From: Deltaproteobacteria bacterium
GTDB lineage: Bacteria > Desulfobacterota > Binatia > Binatales > Binataceae
Reading direction: 5' to 3'
DNA: 33,467 bases
Assembly (NCBI GenBank): GCA_021827495.1
Contig: JAKAVN010000020.1
Span: forward strand, 1 to 33,467
Under the pieces are notes generated by a model that saw only the letters and a program-made list of their open reading frames with translations, had not been told where the DNA came from and searched no databases. How positions within the stretch are numbered: position 1 is the first letter of the stretch; each line of letters opens with the position of its first letter. Shown here piece by piece: positions 9,392-17,575 of this stretch. Both the position numbers and the translations under genes were made by a program.

Positions 9392-10411
9392 CTAGAGCGC
9401 GCCGAGCCATCGCAGGCCCACGATGAAGGCCGCGTAGCCTGCGCCGCCCAGCATCAGGGTCGGCGTGCCCAACTCGCCATCGCGCAGGTTGGCGTAGAGC
9501 AGGGCGGCCGAAAGGATGGCGACCGCGCCGCCCAGCAGCTCGGGATGGCTCAGATGCCAGGGGGTGAAGGCCAGACCCAAGGCGACCGGAATGCAGCTCT
9601 GAAAAACCATCGCGCCCGTGATGTTGGCCAGCGCGAGGTTGTCCTTGCCCTGGCGAATCCAGACCACGGCGTTGTATTTCTCGGGCAATTCCGTGGCGAG
9701 CGGGCTCAGGATAAGCGAGAGCACGCCCGGGTTCAGGTTGGCGTGCCGCGAGACAAACACAATCTGCTGGACGAATTCGTATGCGCCAAGCAGGATCGCG
9801 ATGACGCCGATCAGGACCTGGAGGGCCGTGGCCAGCGCACGCGGGTCAGCAGGGTTGCCCCCGAGCAGCAGTTCCACGTAGAGCCCGTGCTCGATGGTGG
9901 TTTCGGCGTCGCGCTTGAGTTTCAGGATTACCAAGGCATAGCCCGCGTACACGGCCAGGAGCGCGGCCCCGAGGACGTAACGCGCCAGCGCCGGCAAAGT
10001 AGCCATGCCGAGCAGGAGCGCCGCGACGAATACCGGCAAGAAGAAGCCGAGGTCGCGCCGGGCGTCGGTGCGGGGGACGCGCAATGCCACGCGCAGGCGC
10101 CGGCTGCGGAAGCCGAGCGCTGCCACCCCCATCACGAACAGCGCGATGGTCGAAAGCATCAGCGGCGCGCCGATTATCGCGCCCACGCCGACCTCGCTAT
10201 GAACGTCCGTCCGGCCGCCGCTCATCACCAGCGCGACGGCGGGAATCAGCGTCTCGGGCAGGGCCGTGCCGACTGCGGCGAGCAGGCTGCCGACCGCGGC
10301 CTCGGAGAGGCTCAGATGGTGACCGGCCCACTCGACGCCGTTGGTGAATATCTCCGAGCCGGCCAGGATGACGACGAAACTGGCGAGCAGAATTGCGATA
10401 TGAGTTGGCAA
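9392..10411 (-). CDS. Ca2+/Na+ (cation/proton) antiporter of the CaCA family
   Basis: The 339-residue polytopic protein has the internal duplication of the CaCA exchanger superfamily. The first alpha repeat contains AVGSLLAAVGTALPETLIP (about residues 39-57) and the second contains LSPLATELPEK followed by ANITGAMVFQS. The acidic residues in GTALPE and ATELPE are the ion-coordinating positions. About ten hydrophobic segments are visible, so it is an inner-membrane exchanger. It begins at a TTG (10409-10411), supported by GAGGT eight bases upstream; no better ATG is nearby. The family-B polymerase gene follows 89 bases downstream on the same strand, and co-transcription is possible with no evident functional link. 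Which cation is exchanged cannot be told from the sequence. Confidence 0.9.
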   Translation of the reverse strand: MPTHIAILLASFVVILAGSEIFTNGVEWAGHHLSLSEAAVGSLLAAVGTALPETLIPAVALVMSGGRTDVHSEVGVGAIIGAPLMLSTIALFVMGVAALGFRSRRLRVALRVPRTDARRDLGFFLPVFVAALLLGMATLPALARYVLGAALLAVYAGYALVILKLKRDAETTIEHGLYVELLLGGNPADPRALATALQVLIGVIAILLGAYEFVQQIVFVSRHANLNPGVLSLILSPLATELPEKYNAVVWIRQGKDNLALANITGAMVFQSCIPVALGLAFTPWHLSHPELLGGAVAILSAALLYANLRDGELGTPTLMLGGAGYAAFIVGLRWLGAL

Positions 10412-10638
10412 AGGACGCTACCTCAGGCTGCATAGCCGGAGCGGCGCCGCCATACGCAACCGCAGGCAGCCCACCAGCGTATGAACTTTGCAGGAAGGCA
10501 TCAAGGCAGGCAACGGCGCGCCGGCCCGTTCGCGGTGCGAGAACGGGGTGCGAAAAGGCCGAATCGTTGCTAAATTAGAAATGGTGGGGTGGGCAGGGCT
10601 AGCCCCGAGAGCTGGGCAGAAGGCGCATAAGATCAACT
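10412..10638. other. Gene-free spacer between divergent antiporter and rpoD
   Basis: Only short overlapping frames on both strands occur here, none with a convincing ribosome site or protein-like composition. Leftward promoter elements for the antiporter must lie here but none was clear. The rightward promoter begins just beyond, at 10639. Confidence 0.4.
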
Positions 10639-10667
10639 TTGACTTGCCTGTCAGCCGTCCATATAAT
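10639..10667 (+). promoter_or_regulatory. Near-consensus sigma70 promoter upstream of rpoD
   Basis: TTGACT (10639-10644) is a 5/6 match to the -35 consensus, and TATAAT (10662-10667) is a perfect -10, separated by exactly 17 bases. Transcription would start near 10674 and leave a leader of about 139 bases before rpoD. AT-rich sequence here stands out against the GC-rich surroundings. The housekeeping sigma factor probably transcribes its own gene from this site. Confidence 0.85.
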
Positions 10668-10812
10668 GGAACGCTTTGCTAGAGTCGGTTTCTCTTGTTC
10701 AGTTTGATAGTCCTAAAGTGGCGTGTAGCGGATATTTGCGGCGCGTCTGCCCGCGTGCCGACTCGTGTATGGACCGATCCGCCGCGGACGGCCAAGACGA
10801 ACGCGTAAGAGC

Positions 10813-12558
10813 ATGAAGCAAAAGTACGAAGGCAAGGATCTCCAGGGCCTGGTCGACCTCGGCCGCGAGCAGGGTTACTTGACGTTCGAGCAGGTCAACG
10901 ATTTCCTGCCCCACGACGTCGCCTCGCCTACCGACCTGCGCGCCGCGCTGGAGAGCTTCGAGGACATGGATATCAAAGTCCTCGAGGAAGTTCCGGCCGA
11001 GGGCGCCGAGGCCGAAGTCGAGGCCGAGCCCGAGAAAGAGGCCGAAGAAGAGGCGACCGACGCGGCGGGCGATTCATCCGACCCGGTGCGGCTCTACCTC
11101 AAGGAGATGGGCAACTTTCAGCTCCTATCGCGCGAGCAGGAGGTCGAGATCGCCAAGCGGATCGAGGCCGGCGAACAGGAGGTCGAAGAAGAGGTTCTTA
11201 AGTCGCCGGTCACGCTGGATTTTCTGATCGACTTGGGCGAGCGGATCGAAGCCGGCGAGGCCGACCTGCGCGACATCTTCGAGGAGAGCGAAGAGCCCGC
11301 CGACCCCGACGAGGAGCGCGGACCCGAAGCCAACGAGAAGCTGCTCAAGAAGCTGCACGACTCCACGCGCAAGTTGAAGGACCTGCGCGCCAACCTCGAA
11401 GAGCTGGAAGAGGAACTGCGCGAACGGCGCGGGCCGCGGCGCAAACCCAAGCTGGAGCGCCGCTACGTGCGGCTGCGCGAGCGGGTCAAGGCCGCCTTCG
11501 TTACGATGGGGCTGTCGCGGCACGTGCGCGAGGCCGTCATCTCTGAAATGCGCCATCAACTCGACCAGTTCCTCCAGGCCCGTCAGATCGTTCAGCACTA
11601 CGAGGAGGCGACCGGCCGCTCCAAGAGCCAGATGCTCAAGGAAGCGGCCGGGGCTGAGGACCGCCGCCACGTGCTCAAGGTCAACGGCACCCGCGAGAAC
11701 CTGCTCGACATCGCCGCCCGCATCCGCGAGGCGCAGCGCACCATGAAGGCGGTCGAACGCCGGGTCAAGGCGAGCGGCGAGGAGTTCAGCCGCTCGATCG
11801 AGATTATCGCCGCCGGCCAGCACAAGAGCCGGCGCGCCAAGAAGGAACTGACCGAGGCCAACCTGCGCTTGGTCGTCAGCCTGGCCAAGCGCTACACCAA
11901 CCGCGGGCTGGGCTTCCTCGACCTCATCCAGGAAGGCAACATCGGGCTGATGCGCGCGGTCGACAAGTTCGAGTACCAGCGCGGCTACAAGTTTTCGACT
12001 TACGCGACGTGGTGGATCCGGCAGTCGATGTCGCGCGCGATCGCCGACCAGGGCCGCACCATCCGCATCCCGGTGCACATGGTCGAGACCATCAACAAGC
12101 TGCTGCGGGTCACGCGCCTGCTGGTCCAGCGGCTGGGCCGGGAGCCGAGCCCCGAAGAGATCGGCGAGCAGATGGAGATGCCGCTGGACAAGGTCCAGAA
12201 GGTACTCAAGATTGTCAAGGAGCCGATCTCGCTGGAGACCCCGATCGGCGACGAGGAAGAGAGTTCGCTCGGCGACTTCGTCGAGGACGAGCTGGCGCCC
12301 TCGCCGGTGGAGGCCGCGATCCAGGGCAACCTGGGCGACCAGACGCGCAAGGTGCTGGCGACGCTGACGCCGCGCGAGGAGCAGATCCTGCGCATGCGCT
12401 TCGGCATCGGGCAGAAAACCGACTACACGCTGGAAGAAGTCGGCAAGCAGTTTGCAGTGACGCGCGAACGGATTCGGCAGATCGAGGCCAAGGCGCTACG
12501 CAAGCTGCGCCAGACCGGACGCTCGCGCAACCTCGAAGGTTTTATGGAGCGCGAGTAG
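10813..12558 (+). CDS. rpoD: RNA polymerase primary sigma factor RpoD (sigma70)
   Basis: The 581-residue protein is a full-length primary sigma factor. Region 1.1 occupies about residues 5-57, followed by an acidic linker (about 60-90) and region 1.2 ([20 protein letters not shown], from residue 90). A long non-conserved region rich in charged helices follows (about 130-330). Regions 2.1-2.4 (about 346-418) include [20 protein letters not shown] and the -10 recognition part [17 protein letters not shown]. Region 4 includes [14 protein letters not shown] and the helix-turn-helix [20 protein letters not shown] (539-558). The ATG at 10813 is preferred over an upstream in-frame ATG at 10765 because homology to region 1.1 starts here; the ribosome site (TAAGAG) is weak. 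The length and large spacer fit proteobacterial RpoD. It is monocistronic and convergent with the membrane gene downstream. Confidence 0.98.
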   Translation: MKQKYEGKDLQGLVDLGREQGYLTFEQVNDFLPHDVASPTDLRAALESFEDMDIKVLEEVPAEGAEAEVEAEPEKEAEEEATDAAGDSSDPVRLYLKEMGNFQLLSREQEVEIAKRIEAGEQEVEEEVLKSPVTLDFLIDLGERIEAGEADLRDIFEESEEPADPDEERGPEANEKLLKKLHDSTRKLKDLRANLEELEEELRERRGPRRKPKLERRYVRLRERVKAAFVTMGLSRHVREAVISEMRHQLDQFLQARQIVQHYEEATGRSKSQMLKEAAGAEDRRHVLKVNGTRENLLDIAARIREAQRTMKAVERRVKASGEEFSRSIEIIAAGQHKSRRAKKELTEANLRLVVSLAKRYTNRGLGFLDLIQEGNIGLMRAVDKFEYQRGYKFSTYATWWIRQSMSRAIADQGRTIRIPVHMVETINKLLRVTRLLVQRLGREPSPEEIGEQMEMPLDKVQKVLKIVKEPISLETPIGDEEESSLGDFVEDELAPSPVEAAIQGNLGDQTRKVLATLTPREEQILRMRFGIGQKTDYTLEEVGKQFAVTRERIRQIEAKALRKLRQTGRSRNLEGFMERE

Positions 12559-12713
12559 CCGCCGCGCGCGCCGCGCAGGCCGCGCCGGCAACTCTGGCGG
12601 GTGGGATCGCAGCTTTAGTGTGATCCTCCACGCCCCCCAGTCTCCTTCACTGCGGTTTCGTTGGTCGGCGGAATGCTGAGGACGGCACATAGTGTCAGTC
12701 GCTCCCTCCGGTC

Positions 12714-14195
12714 TCATCGCTTTTCATACACTTCAAGGTTTTCTCCCTTCCAAACGACATGATACTTGGCGAGCACCTGCTTGAACTGTGGCAGGTCAGG
12801 AAGAAGCCCATCGTGCAACGTTCTGATCAGCACTACGACGGTCGAGGAGTGCGACATTTGCGCCAACTTTCTCGCGATGTCGGATTTGGTGGCTTCGCCC
12901 CTAATCAGATAGAGCGAAACGGGAGGCTGGAATCCGGAAAACAACAACTCCACACAACCCACCTCCTCTAGCAGACTCACAGTCGCAGGACTCTTTGAAC
13001 GTCCTTCCCTCACGATCTCGATTACACGTTCCCATTCGAACCGCTCGGACTTTGATGCCCACAATCCGGCAGTTGCCGGGCTTGGCGATGTAACTCTCCA
13101 CAATGCGTTAAACACAACAAGCTCACTTGCCTGGCCTACCAAAGCGATCAAAGCCAATGCGCATACGCCGTCGCGGTAGATCGATGTCCAAGTACTGGAG
13201 ACTGCAATACCGATGCAAAGCATATAGGAGTAATACCACCAGGAAAATCTGTTGCCGAAAAAGAGACTGATGAATGCCAAATGAAGAACAGCACAGCAAA
13301 GTACGATCTCGTACTTGGCACTTCCGCCGATCAATGCTCTCCGCGCATCTATGGCGCCGCAAATCAGCAGCCAGAGCGTCCCGGCGATCCAAAAGCCAGC
13401 CGGTGTATCAGCGTAATAGCTGAAATGAGGACTGGTTGGATACCAGAAGCCGCGCCCGGCGCGACAAAAGCCGAAATTCTGAGCACTGTAAGTGCTCAGT
13501 CCCGTCAGAGGAAAAACCGCCCTAACCAGACTGGGAAAACCGTAGACAAATCCCAGGATCGCGACCAGCACCGTCCCCGTCAGTAGCGCAGGCAGAAGGG
13601 CTTTTGACATTCGTCGGAGGTTGAGATGCCGCTCTTGGTTGAGCCGCCATAGCAAGAGCAGCAGTAGCAGGAACCCATAAACATACGACATGCTCGGTCT
13701 TACGAACAAGCCCGCAGTCGCGAGCGCGAGCGAACGGGAATGTCTTTGTGCCGCCTGTTCGGCGAGCGCGTTACTTAGTAATGCAGCTTCAAGCGCGTGG
13801 GCGAGGTTCGGTGGATTGAACGGGATGGCCAATGGAAGGGCGATAACCAAGAAGGCGACGCCGGTGATCCCTAATTCGAGATTGAGCGCAATCCTGGCCA
13901 AAGCCCAGGCCGCCGCCAGAGTGCACAGAAAGACCAGCAGGACACAGGCGTGGGGTGTCGCCCCAGATAGCGAGAACCATATACGTCCCAACAACAATGG
14001 CAGCAGCCCATAGTGATAGGCGAAGTCGATATTGGCACGGTAGCCATGGGCAGTCAGATATTGTGCGGTCAGGTTTGCTCCTTGGTCAGAAAAAGCCCAC
14101 GCCATGAAGTTCAGATTGGAAGGCAGAGCAAAAATGCCAAGAATGAGAGCCTCGAATGCGAATAAGATAGGTAGTGATATAGAGCGCTTTACCAT
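12714..14195 (-). CDS. Polytopic membrane protein, GT-C glycosyltransferase-like, unknown function (copy 1, lower GC)
   Basis: The 493-residue protein has about ten hydrophobic helices and then a soluble C-terminal part of about 130 residues. A short first helix is followed by an external loop with FSDQGANLTAQYLTAHGYR and DFAYHYGLLPLLLG, a layout reminiscent of GT-C polyprenol-sugar glycosyltransferases, where an acidic residue in the first loop is catalytic (here the Asp of DQG is the candidate). Later motifs are EAALLSNALAEQAAQR and VRPSMSYVYGFLLLLLLLW. It is clearly paralogous to the protein encoded at 14571-16169. Codons are much richer in A/T than in neighbouring genes, pointing to different ancestry. 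It is convergent with rpoD. The start is the ATG at 14193-14195 with a weak ribosome site. I cannot assign a substrate. Confidence 0.8.
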   Translation of the reverse strand: MVKRSISLPILFAFEALILGIFALPSNLNFMAWAFSDQGANLTAQYLTAHGYRANIDFAYHYGLLPLLLGRIWFSLSGATPHACVLLVFLCTLAAAWALARIALNLELGITGVAFLVIALPLAIPFNPPNLAHALEAALLSNALAEQAAQRHSRSLALATAGLFVRPSMSYVYGFLLLLLLLWRLNQERHLNLRRMSKALLPALLTGTVLVAILGFVYGFPSLVRAVFPLTGLSTYSAQNFGFCRAGRGFWYPTSPHFSYYADTPAGFWIAGTLWLLICGAIDARRALIGGSAKYEIVLCCAVLHLAFISLFFGNRFSWWYYSYMLCIGIAVSSTWTSIYRDGVCALALIALVGQASELVVFNALWRVTSPSPATAGLWASKSERFEWERVIEIVREGRSKSPATVSLLEEVGCVELLFSGFQPPVSLYLIRGEATKSDIARKLAQMSHSSTVVVLIRTLHDGLLPDLPQFKQVLAKYHVVWKGENLEVYEKR

Positions 14196-14570
14196 AGACT
14201 AATAAGTGAGGGCGGGTGTGTGGATTGATAGCATAAGTTCTGTCTCCATAGACAACGGAGCCGAACTTTCCATGCCGGTTCCAGCGAGGGCGGGCACAAG
14301 GGTCCTGAGGAGCGGAGCGGCCCCCAAAGAATGCCGCAATCAGCACGATAAGGATCGCTCCAACCAGTGCAGCGAAGGCGAACACGCTAAGCAGGCCGCA
14401 CCGATCGATTTGCGGCCTCAGCGCGGGCGCCGCTGCGCGGGCGTCGAGCAGAATCAGCAGCAGCAAGACCAACGGGGGCGGCGCCAAAGGCGCGGCCCGT
14501 TCCGCTCGATGCTTTTGTCCGCGGTAAGGACGACTCTCCCCAAGGTCGTTAGTGGGTGCAAGCCGTGCGT
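14196..14570 (-). pseudogene. Possible remnant of a membrane-protein gene between the two paralogs
   Basis: No intact gene is apparent in these 375 bases. On the minus strand a frame beginning at a TTG (14485-14487) and ending inside the next gene at 14086 encodes two hydrophobic stretches, LVLLLLILLDA and SVFAFAALVGAILIVLIAAF, followed by sequence without clear character. The hydrophobic part looks like coding sequence that lost its start and end. The rest, near 14210-14290, is AT-richer and probably carries expression signals for the lower-GC gene. It may equally be a chance hydrophobic frame. Confidence 0.25.
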
Positions 14571-16169
14571 TCAGCGTGGCTTGCGCCCCCCGTATACCGT
14601 GAAGGTTATGCCGTCGAGAGGCTCATTCAGGACCACCTCGCGCTCGTCCAACAGGCTGCGGAAGTGCGGGAAAAAAGCCAACGCCGCACTGTAATCGCTG
14701 GCGGTCACGGCAAAGATCATCGGGGAATGTTCGAGACGCCAATTTGTGCGTACGATCTCGGATTCGAGGCTTTCCTTGGGAACGAGATAGGCGCCCGCCG
14801 GCCGCTCGAACTGGGCAAATAGTACCGCCGTGCAGCCTTGGAAATTTACCACCGCCGCATTGTGGCCCGAAGTCGTCGCGAGTACCCGCTGCCACGCATC
14901 GCGCTCGGCAACGGGCGCCCATAGTCCCGCCGTCTGCGGACTCGGCGCGGTCGTGCGCCACGCGGACGCCGCTCCTTCGATATGGGCGAGATGGCCGCTC
15001 AACGCGAGCAGCGCCAGCATGGATGCAATCCGTGCCGCCGCGCCACTCCAGATGCTGGTCGCGGCCGCCCCCATCACCAGCACATACGAATAGTACTCCC
15101 AGGAAGTCGGCCCTCCGAAGAAGGTGGTGATGAAAACGACGTGGAGCACCGCGCAGGTGAACACGAACTCTTCGCCCGCGCCGGGAGCGCGGCCGGTGTG
15201 GTATGCGCGCAACAGTCCCCATGCCGCGCGTATCCCTGCCGCAACGAGCCATAGACTCGCGGCAATCCAGAATCCGGCCACCGTGAGGAGGTAGAAGCCG
15301 ATCCCTTCGTCTGGCCGGTACCACAAGTCTCTCCCTCCCGTGAGGAAGGAGCCGTACCCCGTAGAGCGATAGAAGGCCCTGCCCGAGCTGGGCAGCAGAG
15401 TTGCGAAGAGCGGGCGAATTCCATAGGCAGCTCCGAGCAGCGCAATCAGGATCACGCCGGTCACCGCGGCCGGCGCAAGCGACCCGGCAATCCGGCGCCA
15501 ACGGGTCCCCGATTCGGCCTCGGGGCCCCTGCGCCACGTGTTGCATAAGATGAGCACCAACAGAACAAGGCCATACACATAGCCCATGCTCGGCTTGACC
15601 AAACATGCGGCGGTCACGAGCGCGAGCGCGCTCGCGCGCCGACCGGCGGCCTGCTCGGCCAACGCGTTGCAGAGTACCGACGCCTCCAGGGCGTAAACGA
15701 ATGACTGGTAGGAGGGGAGAATCGCGAACGGGAGGGCGACCACCAGCAGGACGATGCCGATCATACCCAGTCGCATCACACTTGCGAACCGCGCCAAACC
15801 CCATGCACCGAGGAAAGCACACGCGAGCATCGCCAGCTCGCCGACCTGCGGCGTCAGTCCGAAGACGCGAAACCAGGCTTGCGCCACCAGGATCGTCAAC
15901 AGGCCATAGGGGTAGCCGAAGTCGACCGCGGGACGGCCGCCGTGTGCGGCGAGGTAGCACACGGTAAGAAAGCTTCCGCGATCGCCGAATGCGTAGGCGT
16001 TGAAGTTCAAGTCGAGCGGCAGCCGGATGATCGCGAACAGGATCGTCTCGGCGCTGAAAAGAAGCCACAGCTTGAGCGCATTGCGGCGTGGCGCCTGAGC
16101 CCAGAGCGCGGCGGCGAACAGGGAATTACTGCCCGACACTTGGATAGTCCCGCTGGCCGCGCTAGCCAA
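14571..16169 (-). CDS. Polytopic membrane protein, GT-C glycosyltransferase-like, unknown function (copy 2)
   Basis: This 532-residue paralog of the 12714-14195 product shares the same order of motifs: FGDRGSFLTVCYLAAHGGR, DFGYPYGLLTILVAQAWF, EASVLCNALAEQAAGRR, VKPSMGYVYGLVLLVLIL, and a WEYYSYVLVMG segment late in the membrane domain. About ten helices are followed by a soluble tail with TTAPSPQTAGLWAP. Asp in DRG of the first loop is the candidate catalytic residue if it is a GT-C enzyme. The start is uncertain: the TTG at 16167-16169 overlaps the CoA-transferase stop by eight bases, suggesting coupled translation, but a GTG at 16137-16139 also fits. GC is close to the window average, unlike copy 1. 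The function is unknown. Confidence 0.82.
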   Translation of the reverse strand: MASAASGTIQVSGSNSLFAAALWAQAPRRNALKLWLLFSAETILFAIIRLPLDLNFNAYAFGDRGSFLTVCYLAAHGGRPAVDFGYPYGLLTILVAQAWFRVFGLTPQVGELAMLACAFLGAWGLARFASVMRLGMIGIVLLVVALPFAILPSYQSFVYALEASVLCNALAEQAAGRRASALALVTAACLVKPSMGYVYGLVLLVLILCNTWRRGPEAESGTRWRRIAGSLAPAAVTGVILIALLGAAYGIRPLFATLLPSSGRAFYRSTGYGSFLTGGRDLWYRPDEGIGFYLLTVAGFWIAASLWLVAAGIRAAWGLLRAYHTGRAPGAGEEFVFTCAVLHVVFITTFFGGPTSWEYYSYVLVMGAAATSIWSGAAARIASMLALLALSGHLAHIEGAASAWRTTAPSPQTAGLWAPVAERDAWQRVLATTSGHNAAVVNFQGCTAVLFAQFERPAGAYLVPKESLESEIVRTNWRLEHSPMIFAVTASDYSAALAFFPHFRSLLDEREVVLNEPLDGITFTVYGGRKPR

Positions 16170-17346
16170 TCGTCCCGGCCTCGCGCAGGCGGCTCAGCTC
16201 CTCGTTGCTGAAGCCGCGCGCCGTCAGGACCTCGGCGGTATGCTCGCCGAGCAGCGGCGGCCGCGTGACGTGGCCCGGCGTCCTGGAGAGCTTCACGCCG
16301 AGGCCGGTCGTCATGATCTCGCCGCGCAGGGGATGGGGCAGGTGCAGCAACATCTCGCGCGCGGCTATTTGCGGATGGTTGAACATCTCCTCGATGGTCA
16401 GGATCGGACCGGAGGGGATGCCGGCGCGGTTGAGCGTATCGATCCAGTACTCGGCGCTATGGGATGCGAGCGCGCCATTGAGCTCCGCGGTCAGCGCCGC
16501 GCGATGCTTTATCCGATGGCCGAGCGAAGAAAAGCGCTGGTCGTCCTTGAGTTCGGGCCGTCCGATAACCTCGGCCAGCGTCCGCCACATCGTCTCGTTG
16601 CCGCAGGCGATATTGAACGGCCGGTCGCAAGCCGCGTGCACGCCGTGCGGCGCCGCGAGCGGATGATGGTTGCCGGCCGGTCCCGGCGTGCGTCCGGTGT
16701 CGAAGTAGATCCCCGCCGACCAACTGAGCACGCTGACGATCGCTTCAAGGAGTGAGGTCTCGACCCGCTGGCCACGGCCGCTGCGATGGCGCGCCCGGAG
16801 CGTCAGCAGGATACCTTGCGCGGCGAAAATCCCGCCCAGCAGGTCGCAAATCGCGATCCCGGCCCGCATCGGACCGCTCTCCCCAGTCCCCGTCACGCTC
16901 ATCAACCCCGAAAAGCCTTGCGCGATCTGGTCGAACCCCGGCGTACCGCGCATCGGACCGCTGGCGCCGAAGCCGGAGAGCGAGCAGGCGATGATGCGCG
17001 GGTTGCGCGCGGCGAGCGTCTCGTAGCCAAAGCCCATCGCCTCCATCACGCCGGAGCGAAAGTTGTCGATCACCACGTCGGCCTGGTCGGCGAGCCGCAG
17101 CAGCACGCCGCGTCCGGCCGGTTGCTTGAGGTCGATTTGCACGCTCTTCTTGGAGCGGTTGCTGCTCATAAAAAAGTAGCTGTCCTTGCCGGTGTAGCCA
17201 CCCATCTCGGCGCGCGCGCCGCTGACCGGCTCAACCTTAAGGATCTCGGCCCCGTAGTCGCCCAGAATTTGCGTGCAAAACGGCCCCGCCAGGTAACGGG
17301 TCAGATCGATGACCGTGATTCCGGCAAGCGGGGGAACATCTGACAT
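16162..17346 (-). CDS. Family III (CaiB/BaiF-type) CoA-transferase
   Basis: The 394-residue protein is a class III CoA-transferase, which moves CoA between carboxylic acids through an aspartyl intermediate. The start at 17344-17346 (MSDVPPLAGITVIDLTRY) is chosen for the strong GGAGGTG upstream; the frame is open for 41 more codons but without protein character. Landmarks are GPFCTQILGDYGAEILKVEP (21-40), RSKKSVQIDLK, VVIDNFRSGVMEAMGFGY, and the segment AICDLLGGIFAAQGIL with Asp168, which aligns with the catalytic Asp169 of formyl-CoA transferase. The length is typical. The next gene overlaps its stop. The substrate is not predictable, but it fits the acyl-CoA catabolic theme of the left part of the window. 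Confidence 0.95.
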   Translation of the reverse strand: MSDVPPLAGITVIDLTRYLAGPFCTQILGDYGAEILKVEPVSGARAEMGGYTGKDSYFFMSSNRSKKSVQIDLKQPAGRGVLLRLADQADVVIDNFRSGVMEAMGFGYETLAARNPRIIACSLSGFGASGPMRGTPGFDQIAQGFSGLMSVTGTGESGPMRAGIAICDLLGGIFAAQGILLTLRARHRSGRGQRVETSLLEAIVSVLSWSAGIYFDTGRTPGPAGNHHPLAAPHGVHAACDRPFNIACGNETMWRTLAEVIGRPELKDDQRFSSLGHRIKHRAALTAELNGALASHSAEYWIDTLNRAGIPSGPILTIEEMFNHPQIAAREMLLHLPHPLRGEIMTTGLGVKLSRTPGHVTRPPLLGEHTAEVLTARGFSNEELSRLREAGTIG

Positions 17347-17496
17347 CACCCTTGGCACCTCCTCGCGACAATCGCCCTCGACAGCGCCCGGCGGCCGTCG
17401 CCCACCACGATGACCATATATCGGATGCACCGTGGCGGCGAAAAGAGCGCACATTGTCCGATGCGGCACCTAAATCGCCCGTAATTACGCGAAACT

Positions 17497-17525
17497 GGGA
17501 CAAGCGAAAAGCGTCTTGATATTAT
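17497..17525 (+). promoter_or_regulatory. Candidate promoter for macAB
   Basis: GGGACA (17497-17502) and TATTAT (17520-17525) are separated by 17 bases, with 4/6 and 5/6 consensus matches. Transcription would start near 17532, about 45 bases before the macA ATG. It lies in the only spacer between the divergent CoA-transferase and macA. The site is plausible but not as strong as the rpoD promoter. Confidence 0.5.
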
Positions 17526-17575
17526 ACGGGGGAACGTTTCCTGACGACCCAGACTAATTCGGCACCGGGCGATTT

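Noticed and set aside
10418-10682. Short frames on both strands in the spacer before rpoD
   Set aside because: No ribosome sites, no protein-like motifs, and the region overlaps the promoter; treated as non-coding.
12559-12713. Imperfect inverted repeat downstream of rpoD (GTGGGATC and GATCCTCCAC) as an intrinsic terminator
   Set aside because: The arms are interrupted and the loop is long, with no T-run; too weak to call.
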